Assembly (NCBI RefSeq): GCF_032854445.1
Contig: NW_027018076.1
Span: forward strand, 1 to 64,000
Length of the DNA stretch: 64,000 nucleotides
Source of the DNA: Liolophura sinensis
Lineage: Eukaryota > Mollusca > Polyplacophora > Chitonida > Chitonidae
Direction: 5' to 3'
The notes beneath the pieces were generated by a model, which worked only from the letters and a program-made list of their open reading frames with translations, did no database searches and had not been told where the DNA came from. This document shows, in pieces, positions 33,801-47,980 of this stretch. The position numbers and the translations under genes were made by a program. Within the stretch, counting starts at the first letter, position 1; the number at the start of each line of letters is the position of its first letter.

Positions 33801-36800
33801 GTTGTTAGGCAAGTGATGTTGTCATCAATGATCATTCAATTGTCGCTACAGCCAAAAGTATTGGTCGGAGAGCAACGCGGTTTGCACCATTCGATTTCTC
33901 GTCACAAAATACGTCGGATTACCCTCTTACCAGCAGCACTGGAACAGTTTTTCCACTTTTGCATTTTTGCCTGGTCTTTTTGTTAATTGAAATCGGCTAC
34001 ACTGTACTATGTACCATCGCGACTGGTCATTACTATATTCAACTTTTGACTATAAGTTATGTGCCCTTTGGTAGCCCAGAAGACGTCAAATCTTTGGGCT
34101 CAGCCCATTTAACTCACCCAGCAATTGTCTTATTTCTAGGTCGAAGACAATCTCAATGTCTTTATCTACGTGTAGAAAAACCACACCATTTGTACATAAA
34201 AAACACAAAGTACTAGATACAGTCTGCTGTAAAAAGTACAATTGAACACTGACCCACATCAATAAGGTGCCAAAAGATGCGGAATTGGGCCAGGCATCGG
34301 CAGTTGTTTAAAAAATTGCAAATTTCCCTGGTTTCCATGGAGCAAGAGCCGTTTCTAGGCACTTGATGTAGTCATCAATGATCATTCAATTGTCGCTACA
34401 GCCAAAAGAATTGGTCGGAGAGCAACGCGGTTTGCACCATTCGATTTCTCGTCACAAAATACGTCGGATTAGTTTCTTACCAGCAGCACTGGAACAGTTT
34501 TTCAACTTTTGCATTTTTACCTGGTCTTTTTGTTAATTGAAATCGGCTACACTGTACTATGTACCATCGCGACTGGTCATTACTATATTCAACTTTTGAC
34601 TATAAGTTATGTGCCCTTTGGTAGCCCAGAAGACGTCAAATCTTTGGGCTAAGGCCATTTAACTCACCCAGCAATTGTCTTACTTCTAAGTCCAAGACAA
34701 TCTCAATGTCTTTATCTACGTGTAGAAAAACCACACCATTTGTACATAAAAAACACAAAGTACTAGATACAGTCTGCTGTAAAAAGTACAATTGAACACT
34801 GACCCACATCAATAAGGTGCCAAAAGATGCGGAATTGGGCCAGGCATCGGCAGCTGTTTAAAAAATTGCAAATTTCCCTGGTTTCCATGGAGCAAGAGCC
34901 GTTTCTAGGCACTTGATGTAGTCATCAATGATCATTCAATTGTCGCTACAGCCAAAAGTATTGGTCGGAGAGCAACGCGGTTTGCACCATTCGATTTCTC
35001 GTCACAAAATACGTCGGATTAGTATCTTACCAGCAGCACTGGAACAGTTTTTCCACTTTTGCATTTTTGCCTGGTCTTTTTGTTAATTGAATTCGGCTAC
35101 ACTGTACTATGTACCATCGCGACTAGTCATTACTATATTCAACTTTTGACTATAAGTTATGTGCCCTTTGGTAGCCCAGAAGACGTCAAATCTTTGGGCT
35201 GAGCCCATTTAACTCACCCAGCAATTGTCTTACTTCTAAGTCCAAGACAATCTCAATGTCTTTATCTACGTGTAGAAAAACCACACCATTTGTACATAAA
35301 AAACACAAAGTACTAGATACAGTCTGCTGTAAAAAGTATAATTGAACACTGACCCACATCAGTAAGGTGCCAAAAGATGCGCAATTGGGCCAGGCATCGG
35401 CAGCTGTTTAAAAAATTGCAAATTTCCCTGGTTTCCATGGAGTAAGAGCCGTTTCTAGGCAAGTCATGTTGTCATCAATGATCATTCAATTGTCGCTACA
35501 GCCAAAAGTATTGGTCGGAGAGCAACGCGGTTTGCACCATTCGATTTCTCGTCACAAAATACGTCGGATTAGCCTCTTACCAGCAGCACTGGAACAGTTT
35601 TTCCACTTTTGCATTTTTGCCTGGTCTTTTTGTTAATTGAAATCGGCTACACTGTACTATGTACCATCGCGACTGGTCATTACTATATTCAACTTTTGAC
35701 TATAAGTTATGTGCCCTTTGGTAGCCCAGAAGACGTCAAATCTTTGGGCTAAGGCCATTTAACTCACCCAGCAATTGTCTTACTTCTAAGTCCAAGACAA
35801 TCTCAATGTCTTTATCTACGTGTAGAAAAACCACACCATTTGTACATAAAAAACACAAAGTACTAGATACAGTCTGCTGTAAAAAGTACAATTGAACACT
35901 GACCCACATCAATAAGGTGCCAAAAGATGCGGAATTGGGCCAGGCATCGGCAGCTGTTTAAAAAATTGCAAATTTCCCTGGTTTCCATGGAGTAAGAGCC
36001 GTTGTTAGGCAAGTGATGTTGTCATCAATGATCATTCAATTGTCGCTACAGCCAAAAGTATTGGTCGGAGAGCAACGCGGTTTGCACCATTCGATTTCTC
36101 GTCACAAAATACGTCGGATTACCCTCTTACCAGCAGCACTGGAACAGTTTTTCCACTTTTGCATTTTTGCCTGGTCTTTTTGTTAATTGAAATCGGCTAC
36201 ACTGTACTATGTACCATCGCGACTGGTCATTACTATATTCAACTTTTGACTATAAGTTATGTGCCCTTTGGTAGCCCAGAAGACGTCAAATCTTTGGGCT
36301 CAGCCCATTTAACTCACCCAGCAATTGTCTTATTTCTAGGTCGAAGACAATCTCAATGTCTTTATCTACGTGTAGAAAAACCACACCATTTGTACATAAA
36401 AAACACAAAGTACTAGATACAGTCTGCTGTAAAAAGTACAATTGAACACTGACCCACATCAATAAGGTGCCAAAAGATGCGGAATTGGGCCAGGCATCGG
36501 CAGTTGTTTAAAAAATTGCAAATTTCCCTGGTTTCCATGGAGCAAGAGCCGTTTCTAGGCACTTGATGTAGTCATCAATGATCATTCAATTGTCGCTACA
36601 GCCAAAAGAATTGGTCGGAGAGCAACGCGGTTTGCACCATTCGATTTCTCGTCACAAAATACGTCGGATTAGTTTCTTACCAGCAGCACTGGAACAGTTT
36701 TTCAACTTTTGCATTTTTACCTGGTCTTTTTGTTAATTGAAATCGGCTACACTGTACTATGTACCATGGCGACTAGTCATTACTATATTCAACTTTTGAC

Positions 36801-39300
36801 TATAAGTTATGTGCCCATTGGTACCCCAGAAGACGTCAAGACTTTGGGCTAAGCCCATTTAACTCATCCAGCAATTGTCTTACCTCTATGTCCAAGACAA
36901 TCTCAATGTCTTTATCTACGTGTAGAAAAACCACACCATTTGTACATAAAAAACACAAAGTACTAGATACAGTGTGCTGTAAAAAGTACAATTGAACACT
37001 GACCCACATCAATAAGGTGCCAAAAGATGCGGAATTGGGCCAGGCATCGGCAGTTGTTTAAAAAATTGCAAATTTCCCTGGTTTCCATGGAGTAAGAGCC
37101 GTTTCTAGGCACGTGATGTTGTCATCAATGATCATTCAATTGTCACTACAGCCAAAAGTATTGGTCAGAGAGCAACGCGGTTTGCACCATTCGATTTCTC
37201 GTCACAAAATACGTCGGATTAGCCTCTTACCAGCAGCACTGGAACAGTTTTTCCACTTTTGCATTTTTCCCTGGTCTTTTTGTTAATTGAAATCGGCTAC
37301 ACTGTACTATGTACCATCGCGACTGGTCATTACTATATTCAATTTTTGACTATAAGTTATGTGCCCTTTGGTAGCCCAGAAGACGTTAAATCTTTGGGCT
37401 AAGCCCATTTAACTCACCCAGCAATTGTCTTATTTCTAGGTCGAAGACAATCTCAATGTCTATATATACGTGTAGAAAAACCACACCATTTGTACATAAA
37501 AAACACAAAGTACTAGATACAGTCTGCTGTAAAAAGTACAATTGAACACTGACCCACATCAATAAGGTGCCAAAAGATGCGAAATTTGGCCAGGCATCGG
37601 CAGCTGTTTAAAAAATTGCAAATTTCCCTGGTTTCCATGGAGTAAGAGCCGTTGTTAGGCACGTGATTTTGTCATCAATGATCATTCAATTGTCGCTACA
37701 GCCAAAAGTATTGGTCGGAGAGCAACGCGGTTTGCACCATTCGATTTCTCGTCAAAAAATACGTCGGATTAGTATCTTACCAGCAGCACTGGAACAGTTT
37801 TTCCACTTTTGCATTTTTGCCTGGTCTTTTTGTTAATTGAAATCGGCTACACTGTACTATGTACCATCGCGACTGGTCATTACTATATTCAACTTTTGAC
37901 TATAAGTTATGTGCCCTTTGGTAGCCCAGAAGACGTCAAATCTTTGGGCTAAGCCCATTTAACTCACCCAGCAATTGTCTTATTTCTAGGTCGAAGACAA
38001 TCTCAATGTCTATATCTACGTGTAGAAAAACCACACCATTTGTACATAAAAAACACAAAGTACTAGATACAGTGTGCTGTAAAAAGTACAATTGAACACT
38101 GACCCACATCAATAAGGTGCCAAAAGATGCGGAATTGGGCCAGGCATCGGCAGCTGTTTAAAAAATTGCTAATTTCCCTGGTTTCCATAGAGTAAGAACC
38201 GTTGTTAGGCACGTGATTTTGTCATCAATGATCATTCAATTGTCGCTACAGCCAAAAGCATTGGTTGGAGAGCAACGCGGTTTGCACCATTCGATTTCTC
38301 GTCACAAAATACGTCGGATTAGCCTCTTACCAGCAGCACTGGAACACTTTTTCCACTTTTGCATTTTTGCCTGGTCTTTTTTGTTAATTGAAATCGGCTA
38401 CACTGTACTATCTACCATCGCGACTGGTCATTACTATATTCAACTTTTGACTATAAGTTATGTGCCCTTTGGTAGCCCAGAAGACGTCAAATCTTTGGGC
38501 TAAGCCCATTTAACTCACCCAGCAATTGTCTTATTTCTAGGTCGAAGACAATCTCAATGTCTATATCTACGTGTTCAAAAAACCACACCATTTGTACATA
38601 AAAAACACAAAGTACTAGATACAGTGTGCTGTAAAAAGTACAATTGAACACTGACCCACATCAATAAGGTGCCAAAAGATGCGGAATTGGGCCAGGCATC
38701 GGCAGTTGTTTAAAAAATTGCAAATTTCCCTGGTTTCCATGGAGTAAGAGCCGTTTCTAGGCACGTGATTTTGTCATCAGTGATCATTCAATTGTCGCTA
38801 CAGCCAAAAGTATTGGTCGGAGAGCAACGCGGTTTGCACCATTCGATTTCTCGTCAAAAAATACGTCGGATTAGCTCCTTACCAGCAGCACTGGAACAGT
38901 TTTTCCACTTTTGCATTTTTGCCTGGTCTTTTTGTTATTGAAATCGGCTACACTGTACTATGTACCATCGCGACTGGTCATTACTATATTCAACTTTTGA
39001 CTATAAGTTATGTGCCCTTTGGTAGCCCAGAAGACGTCAAATCTTTGGGCTAAGCCCATTTAACTCACCCAGCAATTGTCTTACTTCTAAGTCCAAGACA
39101 ATCTCAATGTCTTTATCTACGTGTAGAAAAACCACACCATTTGTACATAAAAAACACAAAGTACTAGATACAGTGTGCTGTAAAAAGTACAATTGAACAC
39201 TGACCCACATCAATAAGGTGCCAAAAGATGCGGAATTGGGCCAGGCATCGGCAGCTGTTTATAAAATTGCAAATTTCCCTGGTTTCCATGTAGTAAGAGC
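33801..39300 (+). repeat. 10-monomer higher-order unit, copy 2 (~5.5 kb)
   Basis: Anchors are 33697, 34247, 34797, 35347, 35897, 36447, 36997, 37547, 38097 and 38649. The order of rare variants is identical to copy 1. Differences I noticed are few, for example CCATAGAG and one additional T in monomer 38097. The head of monomer 33697 (TTTATAAAATTGC, CCATGTAGTAAG) differs from 28196 but matches 39198, which places the exchange point shortly after that head. Confidence 0.85.
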
Positions 39301-42300
39301 CGTTTCTAGGCACGTGATGTTGTCATCAATGATCATTCAATTGTCGCTACAGCCAAAAGTATTGGTCGGAGAGCAACGCGGTTTGCACCATTCGATTTCT
39401 CGTCACAAAATACCGTCGGATTAGCCTCTTACCAGCAGCACTGGAACAGTTTTTCCACTTTTGCATTTTTCCCTGGTCTTTTTGTAAATTGAAATCGGCT
39501 ACACTGTACTATCTCCATCGCGACTGGTCATTACTATATTCAACTTTTGACTATAAGTTATGTGCCCTTTGGTAGCCCAGAAGACGTCAAATCTTTGGGC
39601 TAAGCCCATTTAACTCACCCAGCAATTGTCTTACTTCTAAGTCCAAGACAATCTCAATTGTCTTTATCTACGTGTAGAAAAACCACACCATTTGTACATA
39701 AAAAACACAAAGTACTAGATACAGTGTGCTGTAAAAAGTACAATTGAACACTGACCCACATCAATAAGGTGCAAGATGCGGAATTGGGCCAGGCATCGGC
39801 AGTTGTTTAAAAAATTGCAAATTTCCCTGGTTTCCATGGAGTAAGAGCCGTTTCATAGCACGTGATTTAGTCATCAATGATCATTCAATTGTCGCTACAG
39901 CCAAAAGTATTGGTCGGAGAGCAACGCGGTTTGGCACCATTCGATTTCTCGTCAAAAAATACGTCGGATTAGCTCCTTACCAGCAGCACTGGAACAGTTT
40001 TGCCACTTTTGCATTTTTGCCTGGTCTTTTTGTTAATTGAAATCGGCTACACTGTACTATGTACCAATCGCGACTGGTCATTACTATATTCAACTTTTGA
40101 CTATAAGTTATGTGCCCTTTGGTAGCCCAGAAGACGTCAAATCTTTGGGCTAAGCCCATTTAACTCACCCAGCAATTGTCTTACTTCTAAGTCCAGGACA
40201 ATCTCAATGTCTTTATCTACGTGTAGAAAAACCACACCATTTGTACATAAAAACACAAAGTACTAGATACAGTGTGCCTGTAAAAAGTACAATTGAACAC
40301 TGACCACATCAATAAGGTGCCAAAAGATGCGGAATTGGGCCAGGTATCGGCAGCTGTTTTATAAAATTGCAAATTTCCCTGGTTTCCATGTAGTAAGAGC
40401 CGTTTCTAGGCACGTGATGTTGTCATCAATGATCATTCAATTGTCGCTACATCCAAAAGTATTGGTCGGAGAGCAACGCGGTTTGCACCATTCGATTTCT
40501 CGTCACAATATACGTCGGATTAGTATCTTACCAGCAGCACTGGAACAGTTTTTCCACTTTTGCATTTTTGCCTGGTCTTTTTGTTAATTGAATTCGGCTA
40601 CACTGTACTATGTACCATCGCGACTAGTCATTACTATATTCAACTTTTGACTATAAGTTATGTGCCCTTTGGTACCCCAGAAGACGTCAAATCTTTGGGC
40701 TAAGCCCATTTAACTCACCCAGCAATTGTCTTACTTCTAAGTCCAAGACAATCTCAATGTCTTTATCTACGTGTAGAAAAACCACACCTTTTGTACATAA
40801 AAAAACACAAAGTACTAGATACAGTCTGCTGTAAAAAGTACAATTGAACACTGACCCACATCAATAAGGTGCCAAAAGATGCGGAATTGGGCCAGGCATC
40901 GGCAGCTGTTTAAAAAATTGCAAATTTCCCTGGTTTCCATGGAGTAAGAGCCGTTTCTAGGCACGTGATGTTGACATCAATGATCATTCAATTGTCGCTA
41001 CAGCCAAAAGTATTGGTCGGAGAGCAACGCGGTTTGCACCATTCGATTTCTCGTCACAAAATACGTCGGATTAGCTCCTTACCAGCAGCACTGGAACAGT
41101 TTTTCCACTTTTGCATTTTTCCCTGGTCTTTTTGTTAATTGAAATCGGCTACACTGTACTATGTACCATCGCGACTGGTCATTACTATATTCAACTTTTG
41201 ACTATAAGTTATGTGCCCTTTGGTACCCCAGAAGACGTCAAATCTTTGGGCTAAGCCCATTTAATTCACCCAGCAATTGTCTTATTTCTAGATCGAAGAC
41301 AATCTCAATGTCTATATCTACGTGTTCAAAAAACCTCACCTTTTGTACATAAAAACACAAAGTACTAGATACCGTCTGCTGTTAAAAGTACAATTGAACA
41401 CTGACCCACATCAATAAGGGGCCAAAAGATGCGGAATCGGGCCAGGCATCGGCAGTTGTTTAAAAAATTGCAAATTTCCCTGGTTTCCACGGAGTAAGAG
41501 CCGTTGTTAGGCACGTGATTTTGTCATCAATGATCATTCAATTGTCGCTACAGCCAAAAGTATTGGTCGGAGAGCAACGCGGTTTGCACCATTCGATTTC
41601 TCGTCACAAAATACGTCGGATTAGCCTCTTACCAGCAGCACTGGAACAGTTTTTTCCACTTTTGCATTTTTCCCTGGTCTTTTTGTAAATTGAAATCGGC
41701 TACACTGTACTATCTCCCATCGCGACTGGTCATTACTATATTCAACTTTTGACTATAAGTTATGTGCCCTTTGGTAGCCCAGAAGACGTCAAATCTTTGG
41801 GCTAAGCCCATTTAACTCACCCAGCAATTGTCTTACTTCTAAGTCCAAGACAATCTCAATGTCTTTATCTACGTGTAGAAAAACCACACCATTTGTACAT
41901 AAAAAACACAAAGTACTAGATACAGTGTGCTGTAAAAATTACAATTGAACACTGACCCACATCAATAAGGTGCCAAAAGATGCGGAATTGGGCCAGGCAT
42001 CGGCAGCTGTTTAAAAAATTGCAAATTTCCCTGGTTTCCATGGAGTAAGAGCCGTTTCTAGGCACGTGATGTTGACATCAATGATCATTCAATTGTCGCT
42101 ACAGCCAAAAGTATTGGTCGGAGAGCAACGCGGTTTGCACCATTCGATTTCTCGTCACAAAATACGTCGGATTAGCTCCTTACCAGCAGCACTGGAACAG
42201 TTTTTCCACTTTTGCATTTTTCCCTGGTCTTTTTGTTAATTGAAATCGGCTACACTGTACTATGTACCATCGCGACTGGTCATTACTATATTCAACTTTT

Positions 42301-42499
42301 GAATATAAGTTATGTGCCCTTTGGTAGCCCAGAAGACGTCAAATCTTTGGGCTAAGCCCATTTAATTCACCCAGCAATTGTCTTATTTCTAGGTCGAAGA
42401 CAATCTCAATGTCTATATCTACGTGTTCAAAAAACCACACCATTTGTACATAAAAACACAAAGTACTAGATACAGTCTGCTGTTAAAAGTACAATTCAA
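39301..42499 (+). repeat. Divergent, indel-rich transition block
   Basis: Monomers start at 39198 (head belongs to the preceding unit), 39749, 40298, 40849, 41399 and 41950. Lengths are 551, 549, 551, 550, 551 and 550, with compensating small indels such as GGTGCAAGATGCG, TTTGGCACC, CCAATCGCGAC and GTGCCTGTAAAAAG. Monomers 40849 and 41950 share GTTGACATC, AATTCACCC and GTGTTCAAAAAAC and lie 1101 bp apart, a local dimer with 41399. This block joins the older family to the short-monomer family that starts at 42500. Confidence 0.75.
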
Positions 42500-43593
42500 C
42501 ACTGACCCACATCAATAAGGGGCCAAAAGATGCGGAATCGGGCCAGGCATCGGCAGCTGTTTAAAAAATTGCAAATTTCCCTGGTTTCCATGGAGTGAGA
42601 GTTGTTGCTGGGCACGTGATTTTGTCATCAATGATCATTCAATTGTCGCTACAGCCAAAAGTATTAGTCGGAGAGCAACGCGGTTTGCACCAATCGATTT
42701 CTCGTCAAAAAATACGTCGGATTAGCCTCTTACCAGCAGCACTGGAACAGTTTTTCCATTTTTCCCTAGTCTTTTTGTTAATTGAAATCAACTACACTGT
42801 ACTATCTACCATCGCGACTGGTCATTACTATATTCAACTTTTGACTATAAGTTATGTGCCCTTTGGTAGCCCAGAAGACGTCAAATCTTTGGGCTAAGCC
42901 CATTTAACTCATCCAGCAATTGTCTTACTTCTAAGTCCAAGACAATCTCATTGTCGTTATCTACGTGTAGAAAAACCACACCTTTTGTACATAAAAAAAC
43001 ACAAAGTACTAGATACAGTCTGCTGTAAAAAGTACAATTGAACACTGACCCACATCAATAAGGTGCCAAAAGATGCGGAATTGGGCCAGGCATCGGCAGT
43101 TGTTTAAAAAATTGCAAATTTCCCTGGTTTCCATGGAGTAAGAGCCGTTTCTAGGCACGTGATTTAGTCATCAATGATCATTCAATTGTCGCTACAGCCA
43201 AAAGTATTGGTCGGAGAGCAACGCGGTTTGCACCATTCGATTTATCGTCACAAAATATGTCGGATTAGCTCCTTACCAGCAGCACTGGAACAGTTTTTCC
43301 ACTTTTGCATTTTTGCCTGGTCTTTTTGTTATTTGAAATCGGCTACACTGTACTATGTACCATCGCGACTGGTCATTACTATATTCAACTTTTGACTATA
43401 AGTTATGTGCCCTTTGGTAGCCCAGAAGACGTCAAATCTTTGGGCTAAGCCCATTTAATTCACCCAGCAATTGTCTTATTTCTAGGTCGAAGACAATCTC
43501 AATGTCTATATCTACGTGTTTAAAAAACCTCACCATTTGTACATAAAAAACACAAAGTACTAGATACAGTCTGCTGTTAAAAGTACAATTCAA
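42500..43593 (+). repeat. Short-monomer family: 2-mer unit (A, C)
   Basis: Monomer 42500 is type A, 543 bp: GGAGTGAGAGTTGTTGCTGGGC, split as GGAGTGAGAG then TTGTTGCTGGGC, plus TATTAGTCGG, CACCAATCG, CGTCAAAAAA and CCATTTTTCCCTAGTC. Monomer 43043 is type C, 551 bp: GATTAGCTCC, AATTCACCC, CTTATTTCTAGGTCG and GTGTTTAAAAAACC. It is the first unit of the family filling the rest of the window. Confidence 0.8.
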
Positions 43594-45787
43594 CACTGAC
43601 CCACATCAATAAGGTGCCAAAAGATGCGGAATTGGGCCAGGCATCGGCAGCTGTTTAAAAAATTGCAAATTTCCCTGGTTTCCATGGAGTGAGAGTTGTT
43701 GCTGGGCACGTGATTTTGTCATCAATGATCATTCAATTGTCGCTACAGCCAAAAGTATTAGTCGGAGAGCAACGCGGTTTGCACCAATCGATTTCTCGTC
43801 AAAAAATACGTCGGATTAGCTCCTTACCAGCAGCACTGGAACAGTTTTTTCCATTTTTCCCTAGTCTTTTTGTTAATTGAAATCGGCTACACTGTACTAT
43901 GTACCATCGCGACTGGTCATTACTATATTCAACTTTTGACTATAAGTTATGTGCCCTTTGGTAGCCCAGAAGACGTCAAATCTTTGGGCTAAGCCCATTT
44001 AACTCACCCAGCAATTGTCTTACTTCTAAGTCCAAGACAATCTCAATGTCTTTATCTACGTGTAGAAAAACCACACCATTTGTACATAAAAAACACAAAG
44101 TACTAGATACAGTCTGCTGTAAAAAGTACAATTGAACACTGACCCACAATAATAAGGTGCCAAAAGATGCGGAATTGGGCCAGGCATCGGCAGCTGTTTA
44201 AAAAATTGCAAATTTCCCTGGTTTCCATGGAGTAAGAGCCGTTTCTAGGCACGTGATGTTGTCATCAATGATCATTCAATTGTCGCTACAGCCAAAAGTA
44301 TTGGTCGGAGAGCAACACGGTTTGCACCATTCGATTTCTCGTCACAAAATACGTCGGATTAGCCTCTTACCAGGAGCACTGGAACAGTTTTTCCACTTTT
44401 GCATTTTTGCCTGGTCTTTTTGTTAATTGAAATCGGCTACACTGTACTATCTACCATCGCGACTGGTCATTACTATATTCAACTTTTGACTATAAGTTAT
44501 GTGCCCTTTGGTAGCCCAGAAGACGTCAAATCTTTGGGCTAAGCCCATTTAACTCACCCAGCAATTGTCTTACTTCTAAGTCCAAGACAATCTCAATGTC
44601 TTTATCTACGTGTAGAAAAACCACACCATTTGTACATAAAAAACACAAAGTACTAGATACAGTGTGCTGTAAAAAGTACAATTGAACACTGACCCACATT
44701 AATAAGGTGCCAAAAGATGCGCAATTGGGCCAGGCATCGGCAGCTGTTTAAAAAATTGCAAATTTCCCTGGTTTCCATGGAGTAAGAGCCGTTTCTAGGC
44801 ACGTGATGTTGTCATCAATGATCATTCAATTGTCGCTACAGCCAAAAGTATTGGTCGGAGAGCAACGCGGTTTGCACCATTCGATTTCTCGTCACAAAAT
44901 ACGTCGGATTAGCCTCTTACCAGGAGCACTGGAACAGTTTTTCCACTTTTGCATTTTTCCCTGGGCTTTTTGTTAATTGAAATCGGCTACACTGTACTAT
45001 CTACCATCGCGACTGGTCATTACTATATTCAACTTTTGACTATAAGTTATGTGCCCTTTGGTACCCCAGAAGACGTCAAATCTTTGGGCTAAGCCCATTT
45101 AACTCACCCAGCAATTGTCTTACTTCTAAGTCCAAGACAATCTCAATGTCTTTATCTACGTGTAGAAAAACCACACCATTTGTACATAAAAAACAAAAAT
45201 TAATAGATACAGTCTGCTGTTAAAAGTACAATTGAACACTGACCCACGTCAATAAGGTGCCAAAAGATGCGGAATTGGGCCAGGCATCGGCAGCTGTTTA
45301 AAAAATTGCAAATTTCCCTGGTTTCCATGGAGTAAGAGCCGTTTCTAGGCACGTGATGTTGTCATCAATGATCATTCAATTGTCGCTACAGCCAAAAGTA
45401 TTGGTCGGAGAGCAACGCGGTTTGCACCATTCGATTTCTCGTCACAAAATACGTCGGATTAGCTCCTTACCAGCAGCACTGGAACAGTTTTTCCACTTTT
45501 GCATTTTTGCCTGGTCTTTTTGTTAATTGAAATCGGCTACACTGTACTATGTACCATCGCGACTGGTCATTACTATATTCAACTTTTGACTATAAGTTAT
45601 GTGCCCTTTGGTAGCCCAGAAGACGTCAAATCTTTGGGCTAAGCCCATTTAATTCACCCAGCAATTGTCTTATTTCTAGGTCGAAGACAATCTCAATGTC
45701 TATATCTACGTGTTCAAAAAACCACACCATTTGTACATAAAAAACACAAAGTACTAGATACAGTCTGCTGTGAAAAGTACAATTGAA
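43594..45787 (+). repeat. Short-monomer family: 4-mer unit, copy 1 (2194 bp)
   Basis: Order is A (43594), B1 (44137: CAGGAGCAC, TTTTTGCCTGG, TATCTACC, TAGCCCAG), B2 (44687: CAGGAGCAC, CCCTGGGCTT, TACCCCAG, CAAAAATTAATAG) and C (45237). B types usually open with ACATTAATAAGG instead of ACATCAATAAGG. The total is 2194 bp, short of 2200 because of the 8-bp deletion in A. Confidence 0.85.
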
Positions 45788-47980
45788 CACTGACCCACAT
45801 CAATAACGTGCCAAAAGATGCGGAATCGGGCCAGGCATCGGCAGCTGTTTAAAAAATTGCAAATTTCCCTGGTTTCCATGGAGTGAGAGTTGTTGCTGGG
45901 CACGTGATTTTGTCATCAATGATCATTCAATTGTCGCTACAACCAAAAGTATTAGTCGGAGAGCAACGCGGTTTGCACCAATCGATTTCTCGTCAAAAAA
46001 TACGTCGGATTAGCTCCTTACCAGCAGCACTGGAACAGTTTTTCCATTTTTCCCTAGTCTTTTTGTTAATTGAAATCGGCTACACTGTACTATCTACCAT
46101 CGCGACTGGTCATTACTATATTCAACTTTTGACTATAAGTTATGAGCCCTTTGGTAGCCCAGAAGACGTCAAATCTTTGGGCTAAGCCCATTTAACTCAC
46201 CCAGCAATTGTCTTACTTCTAAGTCCAAGACAATCTCAATGTCTTTATCTACGTGTAGAAAAACCACACCATTTGTACATAAAAAACACAAAGTACTAGA
46301 TACAGTCTGCTGTAAAAAGTACAATTGAACACTGACCCACATTAATAAGGTGCCAAAAGATGCGGAATTGGGCCAGGCATCGGCAGCTGTTTAAAAAATT
46401 GCAAATTTCCCTGGTTTCCATGGAGTAAGAGCCGTTTCTAGGCACGTGATGTTGTCATCAATGATCATTCAATTGTCGCTACAGCCACAAGTATTGGTCG
46501 GAGAGCAACGCGGTTTGCACCATTCGATTTCTCGTCACAAAATACGTCGGATTAGCCTCTTACCAGGAGCACTGGAACAGTTTTTCCACTTTTGCATTTT
46601 TGCCTGGTCTTTTTGTTAATTGAAATCGGCTACACTGTAGTATCTACCATCGCGACTGGTCATTACTATATTCAACTTTTGACTATACGTTATGTGCCCT
46701 TTGGTAGCCCAGAAGACGTCAAATCTTTGGGCTAAGCCCATTTAACTCACCCAGCAATTGTCTTACTTCTAAGTCCAAGACAATCTCAATGTCTTTATCT
46801 ACGTGTAGAAAAACCACACCATTTGTACATAAAAAACACAAAGTACTAGATACAGTCTGCTGTAAAAAGTACAATTGAACACTGACCCACATTAATAAGG
46901 TGCCAAAAGATGCGGAATTGGGCCAGGCATCGGCAGCTGTTTAAAAAATTGCAAATTTCCATGGTTTCCATGGAGTAAGAGCCGTTTCTAGGCACGTGAT
47001 GTTGTCATCAATGATCATTCAATTGTCGCTACAGCCAAAAGTATTGGTCGGAGAGCAACGCGGTTTGCACCATTCGATTTCTCGTCACAAAATACGTCGG
47101 ATTAGCCTCTTACCAGGAGCACTGGAACAGTTTTTCCACTTTTGCATTTTTCCCTGGGCTTTTTGTTAATTCAAATCGGCTACACTGTACTATCTACCAT
47201 CGCGACTGGTCATTACTATATTCAACTTTTGACTATAAGTTATGTGCCCTTTGGTACCCCAGAAGACGTCAAATCTTTGGGCTAAGCCCATTTAACTCAC
47301 CCAGCAATTGTCTTACTTCTAAGTCCAAGACAATCTCAATGTCTTTATCTACGTGTAGAAAAACCACACCATTTGTACATAAAAAACAAAAATTAATAGA
47401 TACAGTCTGCTGTTAAAAGTACAATTGAACACTGACCCACATCAATAAGGTGCCAAAAGATGCGGAATTGGGCCAGGCATCGGCAGCTGTTTAAAAAATT
47501 GCAAATTTCCCTGGTTTCCATGGAGTAAGAGCCGTTTCTAGGCAAGTGATGTTGTCATCAATGATCATTCAATTGTCGCTACAGCCAAACGTATTGGTCG
47601 GAGAGCAACGCGGTTTGCACCATTCGATTTCTCGTCACAAAATACGTCGGATTAGCTCCTTACCAGCAGCACTGGAACAGTTTTTCCACTTTTGCATTTT
47701 TGCCTGGTCTTTTTGTTAATTGAAATCGGCTACACTGTACTATGTACCATCGCGACTGGTCATTACTATATTCAACTTTTGACTATAAGTTATGTGCCCT
47801 TTGGTAGCCCAGAAGACGTCAAATCTTTGGGCTAAGCCCATTTAATTCACCCAGCAATTGTCTTATTTCTAGGTCGAAGACAATCTCAATGTCTATATCT
47901 ACGTGTTCAAAAAACCTCACCATTTGTACATAAAAAACACAAAGTACTAGATACAGTCTGCTGTAAAAAGTACAATTGAA
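45788..47980 (+). repeat. Short-monomer family: 4-mer unit, copy 2 (2193 bp)
   Basis: Order A (45788), B1 (46330), B2 (46880), C (47430), the same as the preceding copy at an offset of 2194 bp. Type A carries TATGAGCCC, a marker kept in most later short monomers. B1 has GTAGTATCTACC and CTATACGTTATG. Confidence 0.85.
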
